A program made the position numbers and the translations under genes. This document shows, in pieces, positions 33,719 to 41,770 of a stretch of DNA of 59,042 bases. The notes below the pieces were generated by a model. That model had not been told where the DNA came from. It did no database searches and saw only the letters and a program-made list of their open reading frames with translations. Position 1 is the stretch's first letter, and the number at the start of each line of letters is the position of its first letter. Location: NCBI GenBank assembly GCA_902768125.1, contig CACXKA010000010.1:1-59042 (forward strand), written 5' to 3'. Source of the stretch: an uncultured Bacteroidales bacterium. GTDB lineage: Bacteria; Bacteroidota; Bacteroidia; Bacteroidales; Bacteroidaceae.

Positions 33719-35836
33719 ATGAAACGAATCGTATTCCTCCTATTATCCATCCTCTGCCTGACTGCCAAAGCAGATGAAGGCATGTGGGTGATGGGCAATT
33801 TCTCAGCGAAGACAGATTCTATCCTTCGCAGTTTAGGTCTGGAACTGACACCCGAAGAACTCTACAGCACGGAGACTCCTTCGCTGAACGATGCTATTGT
33901 GCAATTGGGCGGCTTCTGCTCAGGTGTGGTGGTCAGCCCTGATGGTTTGATGTTTACTAACCATCATTGTGGTTTCAGCTCCATCCAAGACCACTCGACC
34001 CCTAAGCACGACTACTTGAAGAATGGTTTCTACGCTAAATCCTTTGAGGAAGAATTGCCGAACGAAGATCTTTATGTCCTTTTTCACATCAAGACCGTTG
34101 ATGTGACCGACCTTTTGTTGAGTGCTATTCCTGAGGGAGCCAAAGATTCTCAAGCCGATTCCATCATTGATGCGGTTTCTCAGAAACTGATGGAAATGGT
34201 GGATTATAGTGGCAAAGGCATCGAGAGCGAGGTGAATGCTTTCTATAAGGGAAGCAAGTACTATCTATCTGTCTATCAACGATATGATGATGTTCGTCTG
34301 GTGTATGCCCCTCCTCAGTGTCTGGGCAAGTATGGAGGCGATACCGACAACTGGATGTGGCCTCGTCAAACCTGCGATTTCAGCGTCTTCCGTATCTACG
34401 CAGACAAAGACAATAATCCTGCTGCATACAGCAAGGACAACGTGCCTTATCATCCCCGCAAATTCGCTCATGTCAGCACGCAGGGTTACCATGATGGTTC
34501 CTATGCGATGACCTTGGGATATCCAGGCAGCACGGATCGTTATCTCTCCTCTTATGGTATTGAAAGCACGATGCGCACCATCAATGACGTTCGTTATCAG
34601 GTGCGAGGCGTGAAGCTTGCCATTCTTGATGAGGCGATGAAGCAAAGCGATGCCCTTCGTATCATGTATGCATCCAAATATGCCAGCAGTTCCAACTATT
34701 GGAAGTTCTCGTTGGGGCAGAACACAGCCCTCGACAACCTGAAGGTGATTGAGGAGAAACAGCAGTTGGAGAAGGAACTGATGGAGTGGGTGGAAGAGGA
34801 CACATTGACGAGAGGTCGCTATCTGGGTGTGCTCGAAGCCTTGGAAGGTTACTACACGGAGAACTTTGAAACCCTCTATGCTCGCAACCTTTCGATTGAA
34901 TCCTTCTATAGTGGTAGCGACATCTTCAGCTTTGTGTTGCGCAACGTGATGCGTCCTCGTGAGGATGACTTTCAGGAGTATGTCGAAAAGCAATATCGAG
35001 ACATTGATGTCGCCACAGACAAGAAAGTGTTCCTTGCCCTCCTTCAGAACTACATCCAACACGTTCCCAGCGAGGATTTCCAGGTGAAGGAAATCGTTCA
35101 TATTGTCGATTCTCTCTGGCAAGGCGACTATTCCCGCTATGTGGATGACCTCTATGCGCGTTCCATCTTTGCCCGTCCTGACGATTTGAAGAAAGTGCAT
35201 GATTTTGGTGAACTCAGAGATGACCCGATGTGTGATGCTGCTGCTGATGTGCTCAAGGCATTCCTTTCCATGTGGCGTTGGCGAGGCGATGTGGAGAACT
35301 ACGAACGATTGTTGGGTGAGGGCATTCGTGAGATGAATCACGACCACGAATACTATCCTGATGCCAACTTCACGATGCGTCTCAGCTATGGGCTTTGCAA
35401 ACCTATCGACTTTGCGCCAGGCACCACAGGCTTGAAGGAAGAAGCCACCAGCATGATTACGACTCCACGCTCTTTCCTCAACAAGCACGAGCAGAATCCA
35501 GATAACTACGACTATCGCCTCATTCCGCCTGTCTATAAGTGGATGAAGAAAGGAAAGTTCTCCCCGCAGTATCTTGACAAGCGAACAGGTCAACTTCCCC
35601 TTTGTTTCCTCACCACGAACGACATCACGGGCGGCAACTCTGGTTCTGGAATGTTCGACGGTAAGGGACGCCTCATTGGTCTTGCTTTCGATGGCAACTG
35701 GGAAGCGATGTCAGGCGACCTGAAGTTTGACAATGCCCTCCAGCGTTGCATCGGAGTGGACATCCGCTATGTGCTCTCCGTGATGGACGACTACAGTCAT
35801 GCCAAACGTCTGATTAAAGAGCTTTACTTAGAGTAA
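33719..35836 (+). CDS. dpp7: S46 family dipeptidyl-peptidase, DPP7 type
   Basis: From the ATG at 33719 (MKRIVFLLLSILCLTAKADE; the longer frame overlaps the flippase gene) the protein has 705 residues with a signal peptide cut after about residue 18. The chymotrypsin-like triad is present: His in FTNHHCGFSS (79-88), Asp in YGGDTDNWMWP (near 208-210) and Ser641 in TGGNSGSGMF. Eighteen residues after the serine the sequence is FDGNWE, so the S1-determining residue is Gly659. In Porphyromonas gingivalis Gly there marks DPP7 (hydrophobic P1), while Arg marks DPP11 (acidic P1). It releases dipeptides in the periplasm for peptide-based nutrition. Last gene before a terminator. Confidence 0.94.
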   Translation: MKRIVFLLLSILCLTAKADEGMWVMGNFSAKTDSILRSLGLELTPEELYSTETPSLNDAIVQLGGFCSGVVVSPDGLMFTNHHCGFSSIQDHSTPKHDYLKNGFYAKSFEEELPNEDLYVLFHIKTVDVTDLLLSAIPEGAKDSQADSIIDAVSQKLMEMVDYSGKGIESEVNAFYKGSKYYLSVYQRYDDVRLVYAPPQCLGKYGGDTDNWMWPRQTCDFSVFRIYADKDNNPAAYSKDNVPYHPRKFAHVSTQGYHDGSYAMTLGYPGSTDRYLSSYGIESTMRTINDVRYQVRGVKLAILDEAMKQSDALRIMYASKYASSSNYWKFSLGQNTALDNLKVIEEKQQLEKELMEWVEEDTLTRGRYLGVLEALEGYYTENFETLYARNLSIESFYSGSDIFSFVLRNVMRPREDDFQEYVEKQYRDIDVATDKKVFLALLQNYIQHVPSEDFQVKEIVHIVDSLWQGDYSRYVDDLYARSIFARPDDLKKVHDFGELRDDPMCDAAADVLKAFLSMWRWRGDVENYERLLGEGIREMNHDHEYYPDANFTMRLSYGLCKPIDFAPGTTGLKEEATSMITTPRSFLNKHEQNPDNYDYRLIPPVYKWMKKGKFSPQYLDKRTGQLPLCFLTTNDITGGNSGSGMFDGKGRLIGLAFDGNWEAMSGDLKFDNALQRCIGVDIRYVLSVMDDYSHAKRLIKELYLE

Positions 35837-35866
35837 GGGAAACAACTTAAAGCATAAAAAGAGAGG

Positions 35867-35894
35867 AGGCTGCATCAACGACTTGATGCAGCCT
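35867..35894. terminator. Terminator after dpp7, probably two-way
   Basis: A perfect 11-bp stem AGGCTGCATCA/TGATGCAGCCT with a 6-base loop. Read leftward it is followed by a TTTTT run and would stop the small lipoprotein transcript; read rightward a weaker TTTCCTCATT follows. Confidence 0.8.
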
Positions 35895-35977
35895 TTCCTC
35901 ATTAAAAACTAACCAATAATTATGTTGAGAGAAAAATACTTTTTGTTCTGTACGGCTTGCCCGTGTTAGATCGTGAA

Positions 35978-36130
35978 CTACCAGACAATGACGCGCGCTC
36001 TGTGTGGTGGAGGTGGAGGTGGTGGTGGAGCACCATATCCGTAGTCGTCGAAGAGCCAGCAATCGCAAAGGCAGGATTGCATCAGGAGTGAACTGAGAAT
36101 CACTGTGAGCAGAATAATTAACTTCTTCAT
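35978..36130 (-). CDS. Small lipoprotein with poly-proline run
   Basis: The ATG at 36130 gives 50 residues: MKKLIILLTVILSSLLMQSC, a textbook lipoprotein signal with Cys20 as lipid site, then CDCWLFDDYGYGA, eight prolines, and a basic end HRARVIVW. A longer frame to 36214 has no role because it would include the promoter. Small Cys/Pro lipoproteins of this kind recur in Bacteroidales; no function is known. It stands alone on the left strand between rightward operons, with its own promoter and the shared terminator. Confidence 0.7.
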   Translation of the reverse strand: MKKLIILLTVILSSLLMQSCLCDCWLFDDYGYGAPPPPPPPPHRARVIVW

Positions 36131-36211
36131 AAGGCAAAATATATTAAAGAGTGAAACAATAGTTTTTTTTGATCTCGAATTTTTTGTTGTCGATTCTTTT
36201 TGTTTTCGATG

Positions 36212-36243
36212 CAAAGATAGGGGGTATTTCGAGGATAAGCAAA
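36212..36243 (-). promoter_or_regulatory. Promoter of the small lipoprotein gene
   Basis: Read leftward: TTTG (36240-36243), a 20-base spacer, TATCTTTG (36212-36219). The leader to the ATG is about 75 bases. Confidence 0.75.
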
Positions 36244-36343
36244 GCCTTTTCCCCTAAATGGACGCGTAAAAACCCTAATTGTGATGGGGATTTTTCCCCT
36301 TCCCTCCCTTAGAGAAGATTTCCACCCAAGTTTCAAAAGTGAA

Positions 36344-36431
36344 GGATACTAAAGATAAAAGTAATGGATATTAGAGATAAAAGTGTTGGATACTAAGGAT
36401 AAATGTTCCAGATACTAGTGAAAACTTATAT
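36344..36431. repeat. Tandem array of 22-base units
   Basis: Three good copies (36344, 36366, 36388) and a decayed fourth (36410). The common core is GGATACTAAAGATAAAAGT with a few substitutions per copy. Confidence 0.75.
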
Positions 36432-36512
36432 TCCAAAGCTTGGAACGTATGTTTCAAACTTTGGAATATAAGTTCCAAGTTTAGGAACGTACGTTCCAAG
36501 CTTTGAAACATA
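36429..36512. repeat. Tandem array of four 21-base palindromic units
   Basis: Units start at 36429, 36450, 36471 and 36492 with an exact 21-base period. Each has a dyad of the form TTCCAA-nnn-TTGGAA: perfect in unit 1 (TTCCAAAGCTTGGAA), one mismatch in each of the others. The junction of units 3 and 4 makes a further palindrome, GGAACGTACGTTCC. Confidence 0.85.
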
Positions 36513-36681
36513 AAAAACTATTAAGTAAAAGAACATTTATTGCAAGGAGAAAAGGAAAAATAGTCCTTTTTCGGACATATTGGAGAAAAGGCAAGACGAA
36601 TGGGCTAATTTCTTGTTGTATTTTCACATTCTTTCTTTTAAACATTCCATTTTTACAATTTTTACGTTAAATAGTGTTAAC

Positions 36682-36689
36682 GGGGGGGG
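36682..36689. repeat. G8 homopolymer tract upstream of the fimbrial promoter
   Basis: Eight consecutive G residues end 17 bases before the -33 box of the fimbrial promoter, in otherwise AT-rich sequence. Confidence 0.8.
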
Positions 36690-36706
36690 TGAAAGATGGG
36701 TCCCTC

Positions 36707-36738
36707 TTTGTTTGTATAGGGAAAAAGATTTATATTTG
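36707..36738 (+). promoter_or_regulatory. Promoter of the fimbrial operon
   Basis: TTTG (36707-36710), a 20-base spacer, TATATTTG (36731-36738), an exact consensus match. It rules out the open frame start at 36580 and leaves a leader of about 57 bases to the TTG at 36802. Confidence 0.8.
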
Positions 36739-36758
36739 CATTTGATTAATCAAGTGAG

Positions 36759-36775
36759 TTGTAAGTTACTTACAA
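36759..36775. promoter_or_regulatory. Palindrome in the fimbrial operon leader
   Basis: TTGTAAGT-T-ACTTACAA is a perfect 8-bp dyad just downstream of the expected transcription start, suitable as an operator or a leader hairpin. Confidence 0.4.
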
Positions 36776-36801
36776 AAAAAACGGGGAAAGTTTTGATAGT
36801 A

Positions 36802-38346
36802 TTGAAACAAGAAAATAGGGTTATTCGGGATGTCGTCCTTCTAATGATAGTGTTCTTATTACTGGGGGGCGGCAAGAGCTACGCACAAGAGAATTTTGCT
36901 GTGCGCAACAATCTGATTTATGATATTTCCGGGACACCCAATCTTGGGGTGGATGTGCGGATTGCACAGCATTGGACGCTGGGTCTCAATGCTGGCTATC
37001 GTCCTTGGCCTCTCGACGACAAGACGACTCGCAAGTGGCGCCATTTGCTGGTGGCTCCAGAACTGCGCTATTGGACAGACAGCACTTTTCATCGTTCTTA
37101 CTGGGGAATGAACCTCGTCTATAGCCACTACAACGTGGGCAATGTGACTTTCCCATTCGGACTTTATCCATCTGTTCGTGATTACAGAAAGCAGGGCGAC
37201 CTCGCTGCCATCGGTGCTTTCTACGGACGTTCGTGGCGACTCAACCGCTACTTCCGTCTGGAGGGCGAATTGGGGCTTGGTGTTGGCTACACTTGGGCAA
37301 AGAAATACGACTGTCCTCATTGTGGAACATACCTCGGACGTGAAGACAAGGCTTTCCTCATTCCAAAACTGACCCTTAACATCGTTTATCAGAAAGCCAA
37401 GAAGAAGCCCGTTGAACCTACCATCATCGACATTCCTGTCAAGAAAGATACTGTCCCGATGTTGGTACTTCATTCTGTGGAAGACAATACGGGCAAGGCT
37501 GGTGCATTGCAGCAGGATAATCCATTGCTGGAGCACATCTCTCAGTATCGTCCGTATGACAGGTCTCGTGTGTTGCTGAAAGACAAGGGTGCCCTCTTCG
37601 TTTACTTCCCTGTGGGCAAGAGTTCCATCAACCACGATTTCCGCGGCAATGCCGACGTGCTTGACCGCATCGTGAATGTCACCCGCCAGATTATGGCTGA
37701 CACCACCAGCACGGTATGCCGCATCCAGATTGTCGGTATGGCTTCTGTGGACGGCGCTGTCTCTCGCAACGAGCGTTTGGCAGGTGCTCGTGCTCAGGCA
37801 CTCAAGCAGTACATCCAGGAAAGGGTGCAGATGCCTGACTCCTTCTTTGAAGTGGCAAACGGTGGCGAGGCTTGGGCGGACTTCCGCAGTCAGATCTGCG
37901 AGTTGATGGAGAACACCACCAATCCAGACACTATCAAGGCTTTGCAGCAGGCTGTCAGAGTCATCGATACGGAGAAAGACCTGAATTATCGTGAGGTGCT
38001 TCTCAAGAGATTGGCAGGCGGTCGCACGTATGCGTACATTAAGAAACACTTGTTGCCCGACCAGCGTAACTCGGGCTATCTGCGCATCTACTTCGACTAT
38101 GTGCCTGATGCCAATGCACCAGTCATCAATCGTGCTACAGAACTCTTGCAGCAGAAACGCTACGACGAGGCTTTGTCGCTTCTCCGTAGTGTGCAGGGCG
38201 ACCCACGCGCTTGGAATGCCTTGGGTGTGGCACTCTGGCACAAAGGTGAACCAGCAGCTGCTATCAACTACTTCAGAATCGCTGCCCAGCAAGGTAATGC
38301 CGATGCAAAGCACAATCTGAAGGAAATGGAAAAAGTGAAAAAATAG
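36802..38346 (+). CDS. DUF3575/OmpA-like fimbrial accessory protein with TPR-like tail
   Basis: I favour the TTG at 36802 (514 residues), which gives a proper signal peptide, MKQENRVIRDVVLLMIVFLL up to SYAQ; the next ATG (36844) would leave no charged N terminus. Residues about 30-190 are a DUF3575 beta-barrel-like domain (FAVRNNLIYDISGTPNLGVD, with a KYDCPHCGTYLG cysteine pair typical of the family). Then comes an OmpA-like domain (FVYFPVGKSSINHDFRGN, VGMASVDGAVSRNERLAGAR) that could bind peptidoglycan, and a short TPR-like end (ALSLLRSVQGDPRAWNALGV). Such proteins head type V fimbrial operons and probably act in the outer membrane or periplasm. Confidence 0.82.
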   Translation: MKQENRVIRDVVLLMIVFLLLGGGKSYAQENFAVRNNLIYDISGTPNLGVDVRIAQHWTLGLNAGYRPWPLDDKTTRKWRHLLVAPELRYWTDSTFHRSYWGMNLVYSHYNVGNVTFPFGLYPSVRDYRKQGDLAAIGAFYGRSWRLNRYFRLEGELGLGVGYTWAKKYDCPHCGTYLGREDKAFLIPKLTLNIVYQKAKKKPVEPTIIDIPVKKDTVPMLVLHSVEDNTGKAGALQQDNPLLEHISQYRPYDRSRVLLKDKGALFVYFPVGKSSINHDFRGNADVLDRIVNVTRQIMADTTSTVCRIQIVGMASVDGAVSRNERLAGARAQALKQYIQERVQMPDSFFEVANGGEAWADFRSQICELMENTTNPDTIKALQQAVRVIDTEKDLNYREVLLKRLAGGRTYAYIKKHLLPDQRNSGYLRIYFDYVPDANAPVINRATELLQQKRYDEALSLLRSVQGDPRAWNALGVALWHKGEPAAAINYFRIAAQQGNADAKHNLKEMEKVKK

Positions 38347-38374
38347 AAACAGAAAAATATAAAACTTAGCTAAG

Positions 38375-40690
38375 ATGAAAAAAAGAAGTATTTATCTCAT
38401 GCTCTCAGGTGCAGTGGCACTTGTAAGCGCTTTCGGAATCGCTGGATGTTCCTCCAGTGATGATGTGGTTGAGAATAATCCTAACTACAATCCCGAAACA
38501 GGAGAAGTTAATGTTAACTTCGTGTTCAATGTCTCTACGGCTAATGAACCATTTACGCGTATGACTGCCGCCAATACTCAGGCAACGACAGATCAGGCTT
38601 TCCGAGGCATCAACAATGCCTATCTGGGGGTGGTCAAATTGGATAAGGATGGTAAGGCTGTCTCAACAGCTACCACTCCTATCGAGAAAGTCCACTCTTT
38701 CGGAACGATTCTTGATGCAAAGAAATTGAGCCAGAGTGAAGATAACGATTTGCCAGAATCCAGACGTGTCATCCAGTTGAGTTTGCCTACTGAAGTCAAT
38801 ACTTTGATGTTCTGGGGAAAAGCCATCAAAGATGGTACTGACAGAGATCAGGGTAAGATCACGATGAAGGTGAGCGACGACTTGAGTCAGACGTCGTTCT
38901 CTATGTGCAGAATCGTGCCAGAGACAGCAGAGGCAACAGCTCCTCATATCTATCAGGCTGCTCTTCTGCAGCATCAGAAGGTGATGGCTGCTTGTCTGAC
39001 ACAGATTATCCGTAGTAGCATCCCAGAGCAGAACGTCACCTTTGGAGGTGAATCTCGAACAATTCCTACGTTGGCTTGGAGCGACTTCGTGAAAGTGGAG
39101 GGTGAAGCTGGCAATTATACGATGAAAGTCAGCAACATATCACCAGTCAAGGATGGAGCAGGAAACGACCAAGAGATGAGTGCTTTGGGCGAGAAACTGT
39201 CAATGGCATTTGTCACCCTCAACACCATTCATGCTAATGAGTTACGTGCTGGTGCTGGTGATGCAGTAGCTTATATGATGAAAGACTTGATGAGCATCAT
39301 CAACTCAGTGTGCGAAGCAAATCCTGTTTCTCTCCAAGAGGTTGTGTCTCAGATAATTTCTCATAAAATCAAAGAGAATGTGGAACTATTCTTCGATGCT
39401 GACAAAGACTATATTTGGAAGAATCCTGCTGATATTCAGGCAATTCTTAAACTCGAAGGAGCTGATGAAGTCACAGCGACCTGCGACTTCAATAAATTCC
39501 CATCAACCTTTAATCTGCCTTTGGGTTCCGTGCTGTTGGAATTTGTCATCGCCCCCAAGGATGCAGGTGATGCTTCGAAGGGTCTCCAGTTCACATATAA
39601 TTATAGAGGAACTGTAGATACCTATGCAATGGGAGGTTCTACGACCAGTACGGATGCCTTCAACCCAATGAACTATGTGTATCCTGCTGAGTTGTGCTAT
39701 TTTGGCAATAGTCCTATTCGTGTCACCAACGTGGCAAAGGTGGAAAACGACTATCCTGATGGTTCAGCCAACTGGGAGAAAGACGAAAGTTGGAACACCG
39801 ACTGGACAAATAATGCTCGTGTCCTTTCCACAACACGAAGTGTGGCAATGCGCGACAACATCAATTATGGTACTGCCATGTTGGAAACCAGAGTAAAGTA
39901 TGGTGCCGCTGTCCTTGAAGACAACAACAAGAAGTTGCAGAAACGTTGGAATGATGCAAATGAGGAAAACAACAAGATTACCGTCACTGCGAACGACAAC
40001 CATTTCTTGCTGACTGGTGTATTGGTAGGTGGTCAAGAACCTGAAGTGGGTTGGAACTACATTGCCAAGTCAGCAACTCCAGGCTTTGGCTTTATGGTAT
40101 ACGATAAGGTGAAAAGCAAGCTCCAAGGTAATGGTGATGTGGATTACATCCAGATTCCTCGTTATCGTGTAGACTCTGACATCGCGAACGTATCTGATCC
40201 TAACTACACCCTTTTGTGGGACAACTGGGAGGAGAAGCAGAGAGGTAATAGACAGCGTGATGTGTATGTGGCGTTGGAGTTCAAGAACAACTCAGTCGAT
40301 TTCTATGGTGAGAACAACTTGATTCGCAATGGTGCCACATTCTACATTGTTGGTAAGTTGGATCCAGATAAGATGCCTGATGGATTGAAGAAGGCAGACA
40401 ATACCGCCTACACGCAGGCAGAATATGAGGCAGATCGCTCATTGGGCATCACATGGCCTTCCAGCTACTCACTGCCTCCTTACGATGCAAATGGCAACAC
40501 CACCAAGGAGCGTCGTGTCTTCATGCAAGACTACAAGACGGTTGCCACTTTTGTCATCGGCAAAGAATCGTTGCAACACGCCCTTGTGGCTGTGCCTAAC
40601 CTGCGCTCAGGACAGATTTCGCTGGGTCTCTCAGTGGATGTGAAGTGGCAGACAGGTCTTAATTTCAACAATATCATCTTAGGTGAATAA
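38375..40690 (+). CDS. Mfa1-family major fimbrillin lipoprotein
   Basis: The 771-residue protein has a lipoprotein signal MKKRSIYLMLSGAVALVSAF with lipobox GIAGC (Cys25). A hydrophobic first strand EVNVNFVFNVSTANEPF is followed by Thr61-Arg62 (FTRM), the place where known type V pilins are cut before polymerising. The body has the features of Mfa1-like fimbrillins: AFRGINNAYLGVVKLDKDG near the start, MNYVYPAELCYFGNSPIRV in the middle, and FVIGKESLQHALVAVPNLRSG then a C-terminal strand LSVDVKWQTGLNFNNIIL. It is large for the family. It probably forms the fimbrial shaft after export as a lipoprotein. Confidence 0.85.
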   Translation: MKKRSIYLMLSGAVALVSAFGIAGCSSSDDVVENNPNYNPETGEVNVNFVFNVSTANEPFTRMTAANTQATTDQAFRGINNAYLGVVKLDKDGKAVSTATTPIEKVHSFGTILDAKKLSQSEDNDLPESRRVIQLSLPTEVNTLMFWGKAIKDGTDRDQGKITMKVSDDLSQTSFSMCRIVPETAEATAPHIYQAALLQHQKVMAACLTQIIRSSIPEQNVTFGGESRTIPTLAWSDFVKVEGEAGNYTMKVSNISPVKDGAGNDQEMSALGEKLSMAFVTLNTIHANELRAGAGDAVAYMMKDLMSIINSVCEANPVSLQEVVSQIISHKIKENVELFFDADKDYIWKNPADIQAILKLEGADEVTATCDFNKFPSTFNLPLGSVLLEFVIAPKDAGDASKGLQFTYNYRGTVDTYAMGGSTTSTDAFNPMNYVYPAELCYFGNSPIRVTNVAKVENDYPDGSANWEKDESWNTDWTNNARVLSTTRSVAMRDNINYGTAMLETRVKYGAAVLEDNNKKLQKRWNDANEENNKITVTANDNHFLLTGVLVGGQEPEVGWNYIAKSATPGFGFMVYDKVKSKLQGNGDVDYIQIPRYRVDSDIANVSDPNYTLLWDNWEEKQRGNRQRDVYVALEFKNNSVDFYGENNLIRNGATFYIVGKLDPDKMPDGLKKADNTAYTQAEYEADRSLGITWPSSYSLPPYDANGNTTKERRVFMQDYKTVATFVIGKESLQHALVAVPNLRSGQISLGLSVDVKWQTGLNFNNIILGE

Positions 40691-40721
40691 CGAGAGGTGA
40701 GGCATAAAAAATAAGAGTAAG

Positions 40722-41747
40722 ATGAACGACAGGTTTTATCATATCATGCACAAGGGGTTGATGGCAATGCTGCTGGCAGTGCTGCTGTCGGCATGCTCTG
40801 CGATTGACGAAGACCTGTCCGACTGTGGCAACGAGTACGAACTGGAGTATGAGTTGCAACTGGTCACAAACATGCAATTGGAGCTACAGACACAACTGAC
40901 CACACAGGCAGAGGCGACTGTGGCAACGGCGTTGCAGAATCATCTGAAAAATATCTTCAGCGACTTTGCTCACGACATCGACCTTTCATTCTTTGAGGTG
41001 GATGGAAAGCAGGAGCGTTTGTACCATGAGCAGCATGTGATGGACGATAACGAGAAGAGTTACTCGCTCTATCTGCCCATGAGGGAGTACCGTCACTTGG
41101 CTTTGGCAAACCTGCAAAATAACTCTTGGGTGACGCTGACTGGCGATGAAAGAAGCAATTCGATGGCATTGCAGCAAGTTGTGAATGAGCCTGTGAAGTC
41201 GCACCAGACGGGCATCTTTGCAGCTCGCACCAACATGGATGTGATGGAGGATATGAGCCAGACGTTCCATGTGAACCTGTATATGGTGAACTGTGCAGCT
41301 GTGTTGTTGCTTGAGGCTCGTGGTCACAATGCTCAAGATGTGAGTGTGGTCAGCACAGGTTTTGCCACTGGTTACAATGTGAATGATAACACCTACACGT
41401 TCTCGGATCCATCACCTCTAGTGCATGCTGACCAAGTGGATGTGGGAACCGATTCGTATTTGTGCTATTGCACCGTCACCTTCCCTTCGTCTGACCAACC
41501 CAATCCTGGACTCTCTCCAGCGGCTGATGCGAACACCTATTGGCAGTTCCGCATTACGGTGAAGAATGCGGATGGAAGCACTACAGAGACGACCCTGAAC
41601 GTGGGTGAGCCTCTGCAGGCAGGAGAATTGAAAATCATTAAAGCATATATTGACACCGATGGTGTGGTTCGTACAAAAACCCCCAATGTGGGTGTGAGTG
41701 TGACGGTTGACTGGAATAGTGGTGGAAATTATGAAGGTGAATTGTAG
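40722..41747 (+). CDS. FimB/Mfa2-type fimbrial anchor lipoprotein
   Basis: The 341-residue lipoprotein has the signal MHKGLMAMLLAVLLSAC with Cys26 or so as lipid site, directly followed by the hallmark SAIDEDLSDCGNEYELEYEL of the FimB/Mfa2 family. The SYSLYLPMREYRHLALANLQ segment and a C-terminal strand VGVSVTVDWNSGGNYEGEL complete it. In P. gingivalis Mfa2 and FimB anchor the fimbria to the outer membrane and limit its length, and they keep their lipid. In accord with this, no Thr-Arg cleavage step follows the first strand here, unlike in its four neighbours. Confidence 0.88.
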   Translation: MNDRFYHIMHKGLMAMLLAVLLSACSAIDEDLSDCGNEYELEYELQLVTNMQLELQTQLTTQAEATVATALQNHLKNIFSDFAHDIDLSFFEVDGKQERLYHEQHVMDDNEKSYSLYLPMREYRHLALANLQNNSWVTLTGDERSNSMALQQVVNEPVKSHQTGIFAARTNMDVMEDMSQTFHVNLYMVNCAAVLLLEARGHNAQDVSVVSTGFATGYNVNDNTYTFSDPSPLVHADQVDVGTDSYLCYCTVTFPSSDQPNPGLSPAADANTYWQFRITVKNADGSTTETTLNVGEPLQAGELKIIKAYIDTDGVVRTKTPNVGVSVTVDWNSGGNYEGEL

Positions 41748-41770
41748 CGTATAGGAGTTAAGAGTTGAAA

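Larger units (their letters stand above)
36244..36706. other. Repeat-rich intergenic control region ahead of the fimbrial operon
   Basis: No gene is supported here. In order it holds a GGGGA/TCCCC hairpin near 36290, a 22-base tandem array (36344-36431), a 21-base palindromic tandem array (36429-36512), an A/T-rich stretch, and a G8 tract (36682-36689) just before the fimbrial promoter. An open frame beginning at 36580 joins the fimbrial gene but lies upstream of the promoter and is not its coding start. Confidence 0.6.

Noticed and set aside
36344-36512. CRISPR-like array
   Set aside because: Units are directly tandem with no spacers, vary between copies, and no cas genes are present.
36580-36801. 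N-terminal extension of the first fimbrial protein
   Set aside because: It lies across and upstream of the consensus promoter and has no protein character; the start was moved to 36802.
36859-38313. 484-codon minus-strand open frame
   Set aside because: Antisense to the DUF3575/OmpA-like gene; no signal or motif.
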